Below are positions 25,406 to 37,700 of a stretch of DNA of 64,000 nt, in pieces. Under the pieces are notes generated by a model. It made no database searches. It had not been told where the DNA came from and saw only the letters and a program-made list of their open reading frames with translations. The stretch spans positions 7,136,152 to 7,200,151 of the forward strand of contig NC_067197.1 of assembly GCF_000699445.3 (NCBI RefSeq), written 5' to 3'. A program made the translations under genes and the position numbers. Position 1 is the first letter of the stretch; every line of letters begins with the position of its first letter. The stretch comes from Schistosoma haematobium. Its lineage: Eukaryota; Platyhelminthes; Trematoda; Strigeidida; Schistosomatidae.

Positions 25406-25548
25406 TCCGTTTTGAATCAGTGTTACATAATCGGAAATAGGTCAATGATTAGAAAAAATAAAGACACTGAAATAACATTCATAGAAAGATTATTAGATTA
25501 CGTAGTAAGAGGTGTTCAGATAATTGGACCGTGAAGCGTATATTTGAG

Positions 25549-25947
25549 TGTTGTGGATGCGGAGGAATAGACCAATAATTATGATGTTAAGTCCAATGGT
25601 GTCCTTGGACTTTAAATGGACATTTTCTATTGGTCGATATCTGTTCACTTGTTGAATATTGTACAAAATGTTGTTTTCTATTTTATGGTACGATGTGGTA
25701 TGCTTGATTGGTATATAAACAAAATATGTTTGAAATATAATGATTCATATCTCCGAGGCTGTGACTTGTTCTGGACTCAACTAACTGGGCTAGACAGGGA
25801 AGTGGGGCCAATCGAGACTCTAGGCCGTCCGTACGTGTTTACGTGTCACTGTAATCGATCGATAAATACACTGCTCTCTAATTTTTCCAGTCAAGGACAC
25901 AACAATTAGCACAGGGTAGAAATCGACCTCAACCTGAAGCCATAACA
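25549..25947 (+). mobile_element. solo LTR, 399 bp, with perfect target duplication
   Basis: Begins TGTTGTGG and ends CCATAACA (near-perfect terminal inverted octamers). Flanked by TTGAG on both sides (25544-25548 and 25948-25952). TATATAAAC promoter-like box near 25712. Homologous to 53508-53908. The internal part of the retrotransposon has been lost, as happens after LTR-LTR recombination. Confidence 0.85.
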
Positions 25948-26084
25948 TTGAGAAAAGAAAAAGATGCCAGGGAATGAAGAAGTATAGAATTCTCAAACTG
26001 ACATTAATAATTATTATCAGTCAATGTCGTCTTGTACTCTTTAGTTCTAAACAGTTCTTTAATTAAATGTTTAACTTCATTTCA

Positions 26085-26250
26085 ACTAATACACATTTCA
26101 TCACACTATCGATTTGTAATCTAGTTCCACTGTTATCAATGACTCAAAAGTTGCCTTGATTTGGTTTACTAAGATCGTTATATGCATGTAAATATTACTG
26201 TATATTAGAGTAAAACCTGATGAGGATCTAATCGAAAACAATATTGTTCA
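26085..26250 (+). repeat. repeat R5 copy 2
   Basis: Inverted partner of 24552-24728; ends 'gaggatctaatcgaaaaca' directly before the family B retrotransposon. Confidence 0.7.
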
Positions 26251-27426
26251 CTTCTTTCTATGTTACCGACCAAATCGCAACTCTACGGATCATTGTGGAA
26301 CAATCAATTGAGTGGAATTCATCACTCTACATCAACTTCATCGACTACGAAAAAGCATTTGACAGCGTGGACAGAACAACATTATAGAAACTTCTTCGAC
26401 ACTACGGCGTGCCTCAGAAGATAGTCACTATCATACAGAATTCCTATGATGGATTACACTGCAAAATCGTGCATGGAGGACAGTTGACAAAGTCGTTCGA
26501 AGTAAAGACCGGTGTCAGGCAAGGTTGCTTACTCTCACCCTTTCTCTTTCTCCTGTTGATCGACTGGATCATGAAGACGTCAACATCTGAAGGGAAACAC
26601 GGGATACAATGGACATCTAAGATGCAGTTGGACGATCTAGACTTCGCAGACGATCTGGCCCTTCTATCCCAAACGCAACAACAAATGCAGGAGAAGACGA
26701 CCAGTGTAGCATCAGCCTCAACAGCAATAGGTCTCAATATACACAAAGGGAAGAACAAGGTTCTCCGATACAACACAGCATGCACCAATACAATCACAAC
26801 TGACGGAGAAGATTTGGAAGATGTAAAAACCACATATTTGGGCAGTATCAATGATGAACATGCTGGATCTGATGCAGATGTGAAGGCGCGGATCGGCAAA
26901 GCAAGAACAGCATATTTACAACTGAGAAACGTCTGGAACTCAAAACAACTGTCAACCAATACCAAGGTCAGAATTTTCAATACAAATGTCAAGACAGTTC
27001 TACTGTATGGGGCAGAAACCTGGAGAACTACGAAAGCCATCATTCAGAAAATACAGGTGTTTATTAACAGTTGTCTACGCAAAATACTTCAGATTCGTTG
27101 GCCAGACACTATCAGCAACAACCAACTGTGGGAGAGAACAAACCAGAACCCATCAGAGGAAGAAGCGTTGGAAGTGGATAGGACACACATTGAATAAAGC
27201 ACCCAACTGCGTCACAAGACAAGCCCTCACATGGAATCCTCAAGGCCAAAGGAAAAGAGGAAGACCAAAGAACACATTACGCCGGGAAATGGAGATAGAC
27301 ATGAGAAAAATGAACAAGAATTGGATGAAATTAGAAAAGAAGGCCCAGGACAGAGTGGGTTGGAGAATGCTGGTCGGCGGCCTATGCTCCATTGGGAGTA
27401 ACAGGCGTAAGTAAGTAAGTAAGTAA
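26251..27426 (+). mobile_element. family B (RTE-like) non-LTR retrotransposon, 5'-truncated, best copy
   Basis: Starts inside the RT finger region and ends with 'aacaggcgtaagtaag' plus further TAAG units. TAAG-type tails are shared with four other copies in the window. Same strand as its reading frame. Confidence 0.85.
26265..27414 (+). pseudogene. family B reverse transcriptase, C-terminal half, one stop and one frameshift
   Basis: Reads TDQIATLRIIVEQ, INFIDYEKAFDSVDR (RT motif A, with catalytic Asp), then an in-frame TAG near 26381 where Trp is expected. It continues with TGVRQGCLLSPFLF (motif B), LDDLDFADDLALLSQ (motif C, FADD), [13 protein letters not shown] and INSCLRKIL. Near 27150 the frame shifts; the new frame reads [38 protein letters not shown] and ends [18 protein letters not shown] with a stop. 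The endonuclease is missing. Would need both lesions reversed and a 5' half to be active. Confidence 0.88.
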
Positions 27427-28064
27427 AAGTCTTTCTATGTTGTTGGAAATTTTGGAGAGGCAAGTTATTGTTTCCATTGTTAAAAGATTTCAATTATCAG
27501 TATTGTGAGAACTCGATGACTTGAATCGATGTCTAATGAGAACAATATCGTTAACGATACTAAAAATTCACCATTTTTTTCCTCTTATTATCATTATTAC
27601 TTGACATACCACCTGAGTATTCTTTCCATCAGTATGTTCTTATGATCATTCCTATCAATATAGTACTCATTTTTACATCTTATTACTTCATAACTTATCT
27701 ATCACCCTCATATCAGGTACGATATTTTATCTAACCAATTCGTTCTTCATTTTCATGACCTAATTGTATACTATTATTGATTAAAGTTTATTATTCTTGT
27801 CAGTTTATTTCACATAGAATAGCTTAATAAAAGCATTTACTCTGTCCATTTGTTAATATATATGTATATTATATAAATATACTTTTAACCTCCAAGTTGA
27901 CTTTACGCTTCATCAACTGTAAACAAAGAGTACTAAAAACGTGATCTCATGAAAAGAAGAAAATAAATAGCCATATTCCAACAACCATTTTATTTCTCTG
28001 AAAATATTGCTCCCTTTTCTTTTTTACTAAGGACTATTATTTTGACAAATTTATTTATTGATTG

Positions 28065-28415
28065 AAATCATGAGTCTATTTAAGCTAGACCACCATTGAA
28101 AATCTGGAAGCACTGGACGGCCGTTTCGTCTTATTGTCGGACTTTTAATCCGTGTCAGGTAAAGACAATTATCTACTTCAGTACAATGGAAGATGGTCGC
28201 TCAATCTCGTGGATTGGTTAAGGTTAAACATTAACACCATTGGATGCCAGCTCAGTGGTCCAGTAGGTTAAGCGTTCGCACGCGAGAATGATAGGTCCTG
28301 GGTTCGAGTCTCACAAGGCAGGATCGCAGATGAGTACTGCTGCGGAGTCCCACAATTGGACGAAACGGCCGTCTGTTGCTTCCAGGTTTTCAATGGTGGT
28401 CTAACATTAATTGGT
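28065..28415. repeat. SINE-B inverted pair
   Basis: A minus piece (28065-28160) lacks part of the hammerhead. A plus piece (about 28190-28415) has tRNA-like 'ctcagtggtccagtaggtta' and 'gggttcgagtctc', then CTGCGGA instead of CTGANGA, so core A6 is changed to C. Confidence 0.7.
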
Positions 28416-28674
28416 TCATGATGTGAATCAAAAATTTACTGATCTCCACAACCCCTATACTGATAATCAAATAATTAAAAACAAATGAATATTTTGAATT
28501 AACATAATTTTCTTCAAAAGAAAATTATTATTAGAATGAAATGATAAGTTCATACATTGAAAATGATGAGTAAAACTAATTATTTTTAAAAAAATCAGAA
28601 CGAAAATTCGTATCAATTAAATGAGGAAATAAAATAAACAAATACCTTGATTATAACAAATAACAGTTATATAA

Positions 28675-28884
28675 TATACCGTTGTGGGCCAGGGTAATTC
28701 TACATTGGTTTTCAGGAGAACCAAACACCATCCGGACTTTCACATGAAAACCCAAACAGTACAGCTCAACCCAGTTTAGCAGGGGAACCAGACACCGTAT
28801 AGGCTTTAACGCTACAATCTGAATAGTACAGCTCAATCCTGTGGCGCAACCATACAGGTACAAAGTACCCTAGTGAACCATATA
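28675..28884 (+). repeat. repeat R3 copy 2
   Basis: Direct repeat of 21101-21309, differing at scattered single bases. Confidence 0.75.
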
Positions 28885-29982
28885 AAAATAAACCATCATA
28901 AAAACAACAACAATAATAATAATAAATTATCTCAATTTCAAAACGAAAAAAATCAATATTTTTTCTCGAAAATGCTTTTTTTTCTTTTTTGCTTCTTCTT
29001 CTTTTTCTTTTTTTTATTTTTTCCTTTAATGACAAAGTTATATAATTAAAAGAAAATTAATTTGATTGGAATGACGTAATAATAATAATAATAATAATCG
29101 AATGGTAAATAATATTCATTTAAACATATTTTAAAATACCGCTGTATTTTGTTTAAAATTTAATTATTCCAATATTATGAACGTTTTAATTTGTTTTAAT
29201 AATTATAATCATATATCCTTATTAATATAATCAATTTATTGATTTTTTGATTAAGATCATAAATCAATCAATGTTAGATCAACATTTTAAACAGAAAAAA
29301 AAACAACAACCTTGAAATATTGATTAGCCATTTCATTTCAATATAGAACTCCTTAATCCCATATTTTCAATAATGATCTAACATTGATTGATCAACTCAT
29401 GATCACAACCTGATATTACTTAAGATCAATTGAATGAATAAATTTTGGGTATTCATTTATGAATGATGAATGGAAATAGAAATTTTAAATTATGAAAAAT
29501 ATTTCATTTATAGATTGTTTACATTCAATTTCTTCTCATTTTATTGAATTATTCATTCATTAAATGATTATGCTATTCATTTGAATAATTATTTCATTCA
29601 TTTATAAAAATTTAATTGAATCATTTTCAATCTGTTTTAATTTATATGTATCATTACTATCGTTTGAACTGATAATTTCGAATAAATCAGGCATTAAATT
29701 CATTAATTTATAGATATTCCAACAAGTAGAGAAATGAGATTTTCTAACGTTTCGTAACTCAGTGTTAGTGACTTCTTCAAAGTGAATAAACAATCAAATC
29801 ATAATTCATGCAAGTTTAAAGAGTAAACATTGAACAATACAAGAATATATTATCTTTATGTTTTTTTAATTTCTCTGAAGAAGTGGCTTACTTTGAGTGA
29901 CGAAACATCAGATCATTTATAATGTTTTCCTACTCAATGAAATATTTAAATTATATTTATATTCATTTATTTTAATTTTAAT
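28885..29982. other. AT-rich 3' flank of the zinc-finger gene
   Basis: Very AT-rich with short AAT runs. Two inverted copies of a 'gaagaagt...gagt(t/g)acgaaac' motif lie at about 29730-29785 (minus) and 29872-29920 (plus). AATAAA on the minus strand at 29971-29966 lies just past the zinc-finger stop. No gene seen. Confidence 0.45.
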
Positions 29983-30632
29983 TTATATATTTTCTTGTTT
30001 TATTAATTGTTCATTTAATTTGATTTGATCAATATCATATTGATCAGGATCATGATTAGGATGAATGATTTGATCATTATATTTTAAATCATTATTTATT
30101 GATTGGATATAATTTATATATTTTTTATGATGATGATGATTAAATTTTTTATTCATATTCATTTTTAAATTAAAATTTATTGATTTCCAATTATTTGATT
30201 GAATGATTTTTTTAATATTTTTATCATTAATTAATAATGAATTATTATTATTATTATTCATATTGTTGAATATTGAATCAATAAAATTTGAATTCGAATT
30301 TAATTGATTTTTATATTGATTTTTAATTTGGTTATTTAATTTTATATTTTTCCATTTATTCCAATAATTATAATAATAATAATGATAATAATAATAAGAG
30401 GATGAAGATGGAGATGATGATGAAGATGATAATGATGATTTGAATGTATTAAATTTTGGTAAATCTTTTTTTAATATTCTTGTCCATAATTTTGTTAAAT
30501 TATTTTTACCTGGTTTACGTATTAATGAAAAATATTTAATATTATCATTATGACGTGATCGTATATGTAATTTTAATGATGATCCTTGAGTGAATGTTAC
30601 ACCACAAGCAGAACATGAATAAGGTTTATCAC
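29983..30632 (-). CDS. zinc-finger gene, last exon (third finger and C-terminus)
   Basis: Acceptor ttatatag ends at 30633; exon begins GT, completing Gly with the G left by the first exon. Reads DKPYSCSACGVTFTQ, then SSLKLHIRSRH, LIRKPGKNN, LTKLWTRILKKDLPKF, a Ser run, YYYYHYYYYNYW and an Asn-rich tail ending KQENI with TAA at 29985-29983. I checked the frame codon by codon from 30632 through the finger and Ser/Tyr runs. Confidence 0.85.
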
Positions 30633-33600
30633 CTATATAAAAAAGAAGAGAAACAAAACAGAAGAATGAAAATGAGAAATGTTATCTCTTTTTAATATAA
30701 AAGAGTGATAATACTATCAGAAGGAATAGGGGTTGTGGATATTATAGTAATTTTAACAGTTGAGAACACGAGTTATTTGAAGCTAGATCCCCATGGAAAA
30801 TCTGGAAGCGTTGAACTCCACTGAGAGATAATAACTCACTGAAGACATCAGTGGATGGTAGAATAATTTCGTGGATTGGTTGAAGTTAGATGGTAGTTGG
30901 AGGTAGTCGACAGGAAACTCCACATTGCAACACGGTCAATAGCATTCGATCTGCATTAATAACGACTAGACACGCAATCTAGTATGATTACATCTCAGTC
31001 CTACACGAGGTCGGTCGCGGCTCGGATAGCTCAGTAGTAACGTTTCTGACTGTGAAGCTGGGTGACATGGGATAGAATCCGCCAGGGAGCACCAGTTCCC
31101 TCAAGATTACAGGTACACCTTGCTGATGAGTGCCAAGTAGCACGAAACCCGTGTCCAGGGTTTCTTGTTGACTACCTCCAACCACCATCAAATCTTACTA
31201 TAGTGCACGCAGTGTCGAGTCACCTAGACTGGTGGCCATATTGCAACATGGTCGGTAGCATTCGATCTGCACTACTAAGTACTAGACACGAAATTAATTG
31301 TGGTTGAAGTTAGACATTAACACCATTGGATATCGACTCAATGGTCTAGAGATTGAGCGCTCACGCGAGAGACTAATAGGTCCCGTGTTCGAATCTCACG
31401 AGGTAAGGTCGTGGATGCGCACTTCTGAGGAGTCCCAACATAGGACGAAACGGCCATTCAGTGCTTCCAGGTTTTCCATAGTGGTCTAGCTTCAATCGAC
31501 TCATGATCTCAACTATTAAAATGGTAATACTGTTTGTTGACCTTAATAAATAAATACGTTTAACTATCAATCTTATATGAAATTAAACTTAATTAGATGA
31601 ATAGTTTTGATGGAGATTACTTTAAAGCTAATAAGACATGAGTATTTGTTTTGTCTAATTTTAAGGTTCTTCAACAGTGAGCAATCACCGACTGATGAAA
31701 AACATTTAGGTCTGATGGTGAATAAGACAAGTCTATATGATTAATCACAATCAATGCGTAATATAGTATAACATTCATTTTATATCACCAATGATCTTTG
31801 TCTTACTTTCAACACAGCTGAACTCACAATTAATTGATCACTGTGTATTAACTATTGACATGCTTGACTAGTCCTTTAATGCTAATCACGTTTAATTGAT
31901 CAAGCTGCAATATGGCATTGTAACTTGAAATCACATGAAATATGCTGAGATATTAAGTGGTTTGAAATTGTTGACATGATACCCAACAAGGTGCATCATT
32001 TCCTTTGAAACTCCAAGTAAACTTTTACAAAAATATGTAAACTAATACTAAACTTACCACTGAAGTTACTTATCAACTATCTTCGAGTGTTTAGTAAGAT
32101 CGAATTCAATCAGTCACAATATTTCACATATGATAAAAATTAACATTAAAATAGAATTTAATCAAAAAGGAATCTCAAAACTACCAAAAAGAAACAGTTA
32201 CACATTATAACTGATTTATTTTTAGATTGTCGATAAACATTTATTTATTCTCAACGTTTGAGATCATGAGTCAATTGAAGCTAGATCATCATGAAAAAAC
32301 ATAGAAACAATGGACGGCCGTTTCTTCCTATTGTGGGACTGAACAATGCGCATCCACGATTCCACCTGGCAAGATTCTAAGACAAGACCTATCAATCTCT
32401 TTCACGCGAACGCTTAACCTCTAGACCACTGATCCGATAGCCAATGGTGTTAATGTCTAACTTCAACCAATCCACAAAATTAAGCGACACATTCACCATT
32501 GTCTTCATTGAGTTACGATAATATCCACAAAAACCTTTCTGATATTTATTTATTATTCACTGATTCTAGCAAAACTAGTAAATTCCTTAATATTATCATT
32601 TAACTATCACGAATAATAAAAAGAAATTTAAAACAAAACAAAATGATAAAAGGACAGAGAGATAAATGAACTACACAAACAAGAGAGTGAGAGGTCAGAT
32701 ATTACTAAGAGAGAAAAGAATAACTTCAAAGATATTTTATACGGAAATCCGTATATATATATACGTCAGTTTTCACTTCGAATATATATATATATATATA
32801 TATATACATATCACTTTAATTGTTTTCTATTCGTTTCCTTTAAAGGTACAAATAAAACAAACAATAATAGGTCATATTATTAGAAGAGAGTATAGATTAA
32901 TGTTTTATTAGTAAGCAAAGAAGGTAAATCTTTATTTATTTGTGATACCCTTTTATTGAAAATTATTATTATCGTTATTTACTTACATCCATGATAGCGA
33001 TAATGAAAATATGATTAAGAGAAGAATAAAGAATACTTGAATAAATCACTCATTTTTATCAATAAATAACTTTGATAATCAATGAATTGTTATCAGAATG
33101 GGGGTTTGTGGAAATCATGGTAATTGTAATAGTTGAATTCATGAGTTGATTTAAGCGAGATCACCATGAAAAACCTATAAACACTAGAAAGACGTTTCAT
33201 TCTGGTATAAAACTCCTCATTTGCGCGCATCCAAGATGCCACACGCAGGACTCAAACTTAGGACCTTCAGTCTCGCACACCAACGTTTGAACTCTAGACC
33301 ACTGAGCCGACCGGCATCCAACGGTGTTAATGTCTAACTACAACCAATCCACGATGTTGAGTGAACCGTCCACAATTGTCTTCAGTGAATAACTGCCTTA
33401 CAACAGACAGTTAGTCTCCGCTGGTCACGACTTCTCACCAGAACTTCAGGGAATACATCTTGAAGCCGTGACTAGTGGAGTTTAACCGTATCTGTTGTGA
33501 CGCAATTACTGAAGACAATGATGGATGGTCGCGCACTACCATGCATTAGTTAAAGTTAGAAACTAACGCAATTGGATGCCGGTTCAGTAGTCTACAGGTT

Positions 33601-34690
33601 AAGCGTTCACGTGAGAAACCAAAGGTCTTTGGTTGGATTCTCTCTGGTGTGGGATCGTGGATGAGCACTGATGAGGAGTTCCATACTAGAACGAAACGGT
33701 CGTCCAGTAATTCCAGGTTTTTAATGATGTTCTAGCTATAATTGACTTATGAATTCAACCATTAAATCAATGAATTGCTTATAGAATTTCATTCTACTCA
33801 TAGTTATCCTTTTTGAATTATGATGACATCATAGTTTTGTTTAACGTTGAAGAAATTAACTACATAGAAAACGGATCCAGTAAAAACATATTAAAAGTAA
33901 GTAAGTAATGATTATTATCAAAATTTAATGTACATTAATGTGTCTTTCTTGATTTATTCTTTATACACAACATAATACAATGGATTACAATGTGAATAGA
34001 TTATTTTTGACGAATTTGTTTCCTAAATACATAACAGCCATCCAATACTTCCAAGTTTTCCATGGTGGTCTCATTTCAATTGACTTATGAAGTTAGCCAT
34101 TAAAAATTACTTTAATCTCCACAAACCCACCACCACTCTCTAAATATATAACTGTTTTCAATGTAATAAAATTTATTAATTTGAAACATACACCTAAAAA
34201 AAGAAAATGAATTATGGTTATTGAATGAAGACTACGAATGCATGAACAATAATAAGGATAATGATAATCATATTGGCTTACTGGTAGACTTTCCAACATA
34301 ATACTAATATGTTATTTATCATTTACTTAACTAGTGAGTAAGATTCACAATGGAATGCATTGCCCTTTTTTACCATTGCTATTACGAGTATACACATATA
34401 TGCATTGTCTTAATATATCTAGACACATACAGATAGAAGTCAACTTGACTTGACATCAGTGAACAAAATGGTGTTTTTCAAAGCTCAGCCAACAACAACA
34501 ACAACAAAAGAAAATAGATTAATATGCTTCAAGAAATATTTTAAAATTAAGTCATTATATTAGATGAGATGGTAAACTTGAAAAAAAAAGGATAGAAGGA
34601 ATTAAATAATCGTTTATTCATGATCATAAAAGTCAATACTACTACTACTACTACTACTACTACTAATAATAATAATAATAATAATAATAA

Positions 34691-34721
<31 letters not shown>

Positions 34722-37700
34722 AGGGAGTAAACAATTATTGTGTAAATAAAGAAATAAATAAACAAAACGTTAGAGTAATTTGTGTGTGTATGTGTTGTTC
34801 ATATATATTCAATCCCTTTCTTTCAACCATATAGATAATATTACATAGATCTTTATGAGTCATGAATTATTCCAAGAATATAGAAGATATTTAGGTAGGA
34901 AAAAAGTTATCAAAAGTTATTTACAGATAAACTTCATATTAAAACTTTCTACATTATTTCACATCGATTCAGGTTGAAGAATATTCTATAGTATAGTGCT
35001 AAACAGGTACTACATACCTGTTAAGTTTGATTATGGTGTTTCTAAAAGTATTCCAAGGTAGTTCATCTACTTAATGTTTACATTTAAATCATTCTAAGCA
35101 TTAAACATGAATGAATCCGAAGTTGTAGATTTATAGTTCAAGCTTGTTAATAGAGATTATGATGGCATCTTTGTAATCTTGATACAAAGTATACTGTATA
35201 TATAAGATTTAAACCTTAGTTTGTCTGAGATTTTAATACTGAGTTATAATAACAGGAGAATGATCTATTTTCAAAGGTACATGTTGGATATTATGGCCAC
35301 TCCAGCCTCAATAGCTAGATGGGAACTTTTAAAATTGTGGAGCTAAGTGACTTTTTTTTGAAATTTCATAGATAGCATGAATTGTTTTAGTGTTACAGAT
35401 CTATTTTTCTGACGAGTGCTGTGTAGCATGAAACCTAAATCAAACAGGGTTTTCTCCAAAATACTTTCAATCATTTAACATTTTAATGGAAAATGTACAT
35501 TGGTAATTGACAGATGTTTGTTTTCAGCCATTTTCTCAAATATAAATATATATATGTATCTTCTGCAACTTGTGAAACATACACTAGAAAACGTACCGCA
35601 CAACCTCTGCATTTCACTTTTTTGTATCTATAAAGTTTAATCTACTTATGACTTTTTTATAAGAACCAGATTAAATGGGACAATATTGCAAATCATGTAA
35701 ATCTGCTTCATTTTTGCAGTATTTAATAATGGTGACATGTAACATTTATAGAAAGAGACATAGATAAATAATGCGGTAAACAGACATTATAATGATATTA
35801 GGTGGAAGAAGGTAGTTACCAGAAAACTCCCTTTTATGTTCTGTCCCCGTTGTCATTCGTCCTTAAAATGTATTTATAATTTTTTTGTGCTTTAAACCCA
35901 CTTTACTCAATGTTTCAGTCAGTGCCACTATCACTAAACTAATTGCAAGATTTAAACAGTTGGAATATAGACGTTATATATAAATATATACATAAGATGG
36001 CTTTCATGGTGAGACTATAATTTATGGACGACGTTTGAGTAACGTCCCAGTGACCGTGAAAGTGTCCACCTAATAACTAGGATCAAATGAAGGTTATAAA
36101 CCTGTATGGGGAATTAGAATTATAATTTACAGTTAATGGTTAAGGTTAGAAATTAGATTTAAGGTTTGCATCACGAACTGACATTAGCCATAATACCAAA
36201 ATAGTATTTTATCAAATGGATAAATGAATTTCGCGCCAAAATCTAAGACCTGTTATCGTTTACTTAATTGATTCGCTCATAAATTATAGTTTCTAATGGA
36301 GTTTTGTTCTCTGAGCTGTATGGTTTGGTAGTGGAGCTTTCTTCGCTCTTCTGAACAACATCATCAGCACAAACTTCAGGTAGATAAAAGCTCCACGACC
36401 AAATCATCCAGCTCAGAGAACAAAACTCCATCAGAATAGTTCATCCCAATGGCAGTTCATTAGAGGTTTGTATCTTACACTTGTTGATAGAACATACTAA
36501 CGAAGATAGTCGTAGAGAAAATACAGTTGTTCTCGAATGGACTTCTACATGAAGTTTGTGCTGATGATATCATTCAGAAGAACTATGAAAGCTTCAAGAC
36601 TAAACCATTCAGCTCAGAGAACAAAAACTACATTAAAATCATTCACATGAGCTATAAATCTTCTCCACCATCTTATAAATTATAGTCTTATCGTATTCAT
36701 TAACATAATCTAGTGCTGACATTTAGTTTATACCTTAAAGATTCCGTTTCAAATGCTTTTTACTTAAGTTTTAGATCATATATACATGTAATACCTTAAA
36801 ATCTATATAAATCATATTTCATATTAATTATAAATGAACTCATGAAGAAACAATGATTATTTCAAGTGACAACAAGTTGTTTTCTGCTTCTTTCATTTAG
36901 AAGTAAACAGAAAACATACATAGAGAAATTAATTAATTTATGATAGATGTATAGTTTTTCTCAATTTTGATATTAGTCAAGTGTAAATTAGATAGATACA
37001 TAATAAATTGTCATTACTTTTGGTTGGTTGCTTGGTTGCTTGGTCGGCTATTTGATTTCAATATTCAATAATCATTCAATTGAATGATTTCATTGATAAT
37101 GAACTCATTCACTTGAATGAAAACTCGTTAATTAGGTTCTAATTCCAAAAAATAAAGTGAGGTAGATACAAATTATTGATTTCTATTGAAAAATATATTA
37201 TGAAATTCAAATGAATAAACGGATTATGTAGTCAGTTAATTAATTTGTATACCCATTAGTTACATTTAGATTAATAGAATTTGATTGTGGGGGGGGTGGG
37301 ATGGGGAGGGGAGTGGAGAGGAGAGGAGGGGGAAAATGTGAGATATTAAATGTCTATTTGATTATATTATTAAACTATAAAGTTTAAGGAAGATCAACTA
37401 ATCATTGTAAATTTTATGTTTGTTTGTTTTTCTTTTAGTGGAAAATTTTTATAATTAAAACTGACAAAACATGCTTTAATAATGAACACTTATCAATTTA
37501 ATATCAGAATGAGTTTTTTGGATATTATAGTGACCAATGAAATTCAACCAGGTTTTTTACGAGATAGTAACTCACTGAAGACAATGATGGACGGTGGTGC
37601 AATTTCGTGGATTGGTCGAAGTTAGACATTAACACCGTTGGGTGGCGGCTTAGTGGTCTAGTGGTTAAGCGTTCGCTCGTGAGACCGATAACTCCTGGGT

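Larger units (their letters stand above)
30728..31525 (+). repeat. SINE-B copy split by a family C insertion
   Basis: Left terminal arm 30728-30820, then body ('tttcgtggattggttgaag') to 30890; interrupted 30891-31300; body resumes with tRNA-like 'ctcaatggtctagagatt' and 'gtgttcgaatctc'. Hammerhead: CTGAGGAGTCCCAACATAGG, then ACGAAAC, GGCCATTC. Core bases are present, but C15.2 faces A16.2. Right arm ends near 31525. Confidence 0.75.

Noticed and set aside
26444..27043. 199-residue minus-strand open frame
   Set aside because: Antisense shadow of the family B reverse transcriptase, whose plus-strand motifs A, B and C are clear.
28766..29035. Lys/Arg-rich minus-strand frame
   Set aside because: Comes from a T-rich tract and the R3 repeat; composition explains the residues.
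29872..29920. Possible hammerhead at CTGAAGA...GACGAAAC
   Set aside because: The bases after the core do not form stem II, and there is no room for stem III before the cleavage site.
33650..33720. CTGATGA in the plus half of the SINE-B dimer taken as an intact core
   Set aside because: In register with stem II the core is ATGAGGA; using CTGATGA leaves three unpaired bases before stem II.
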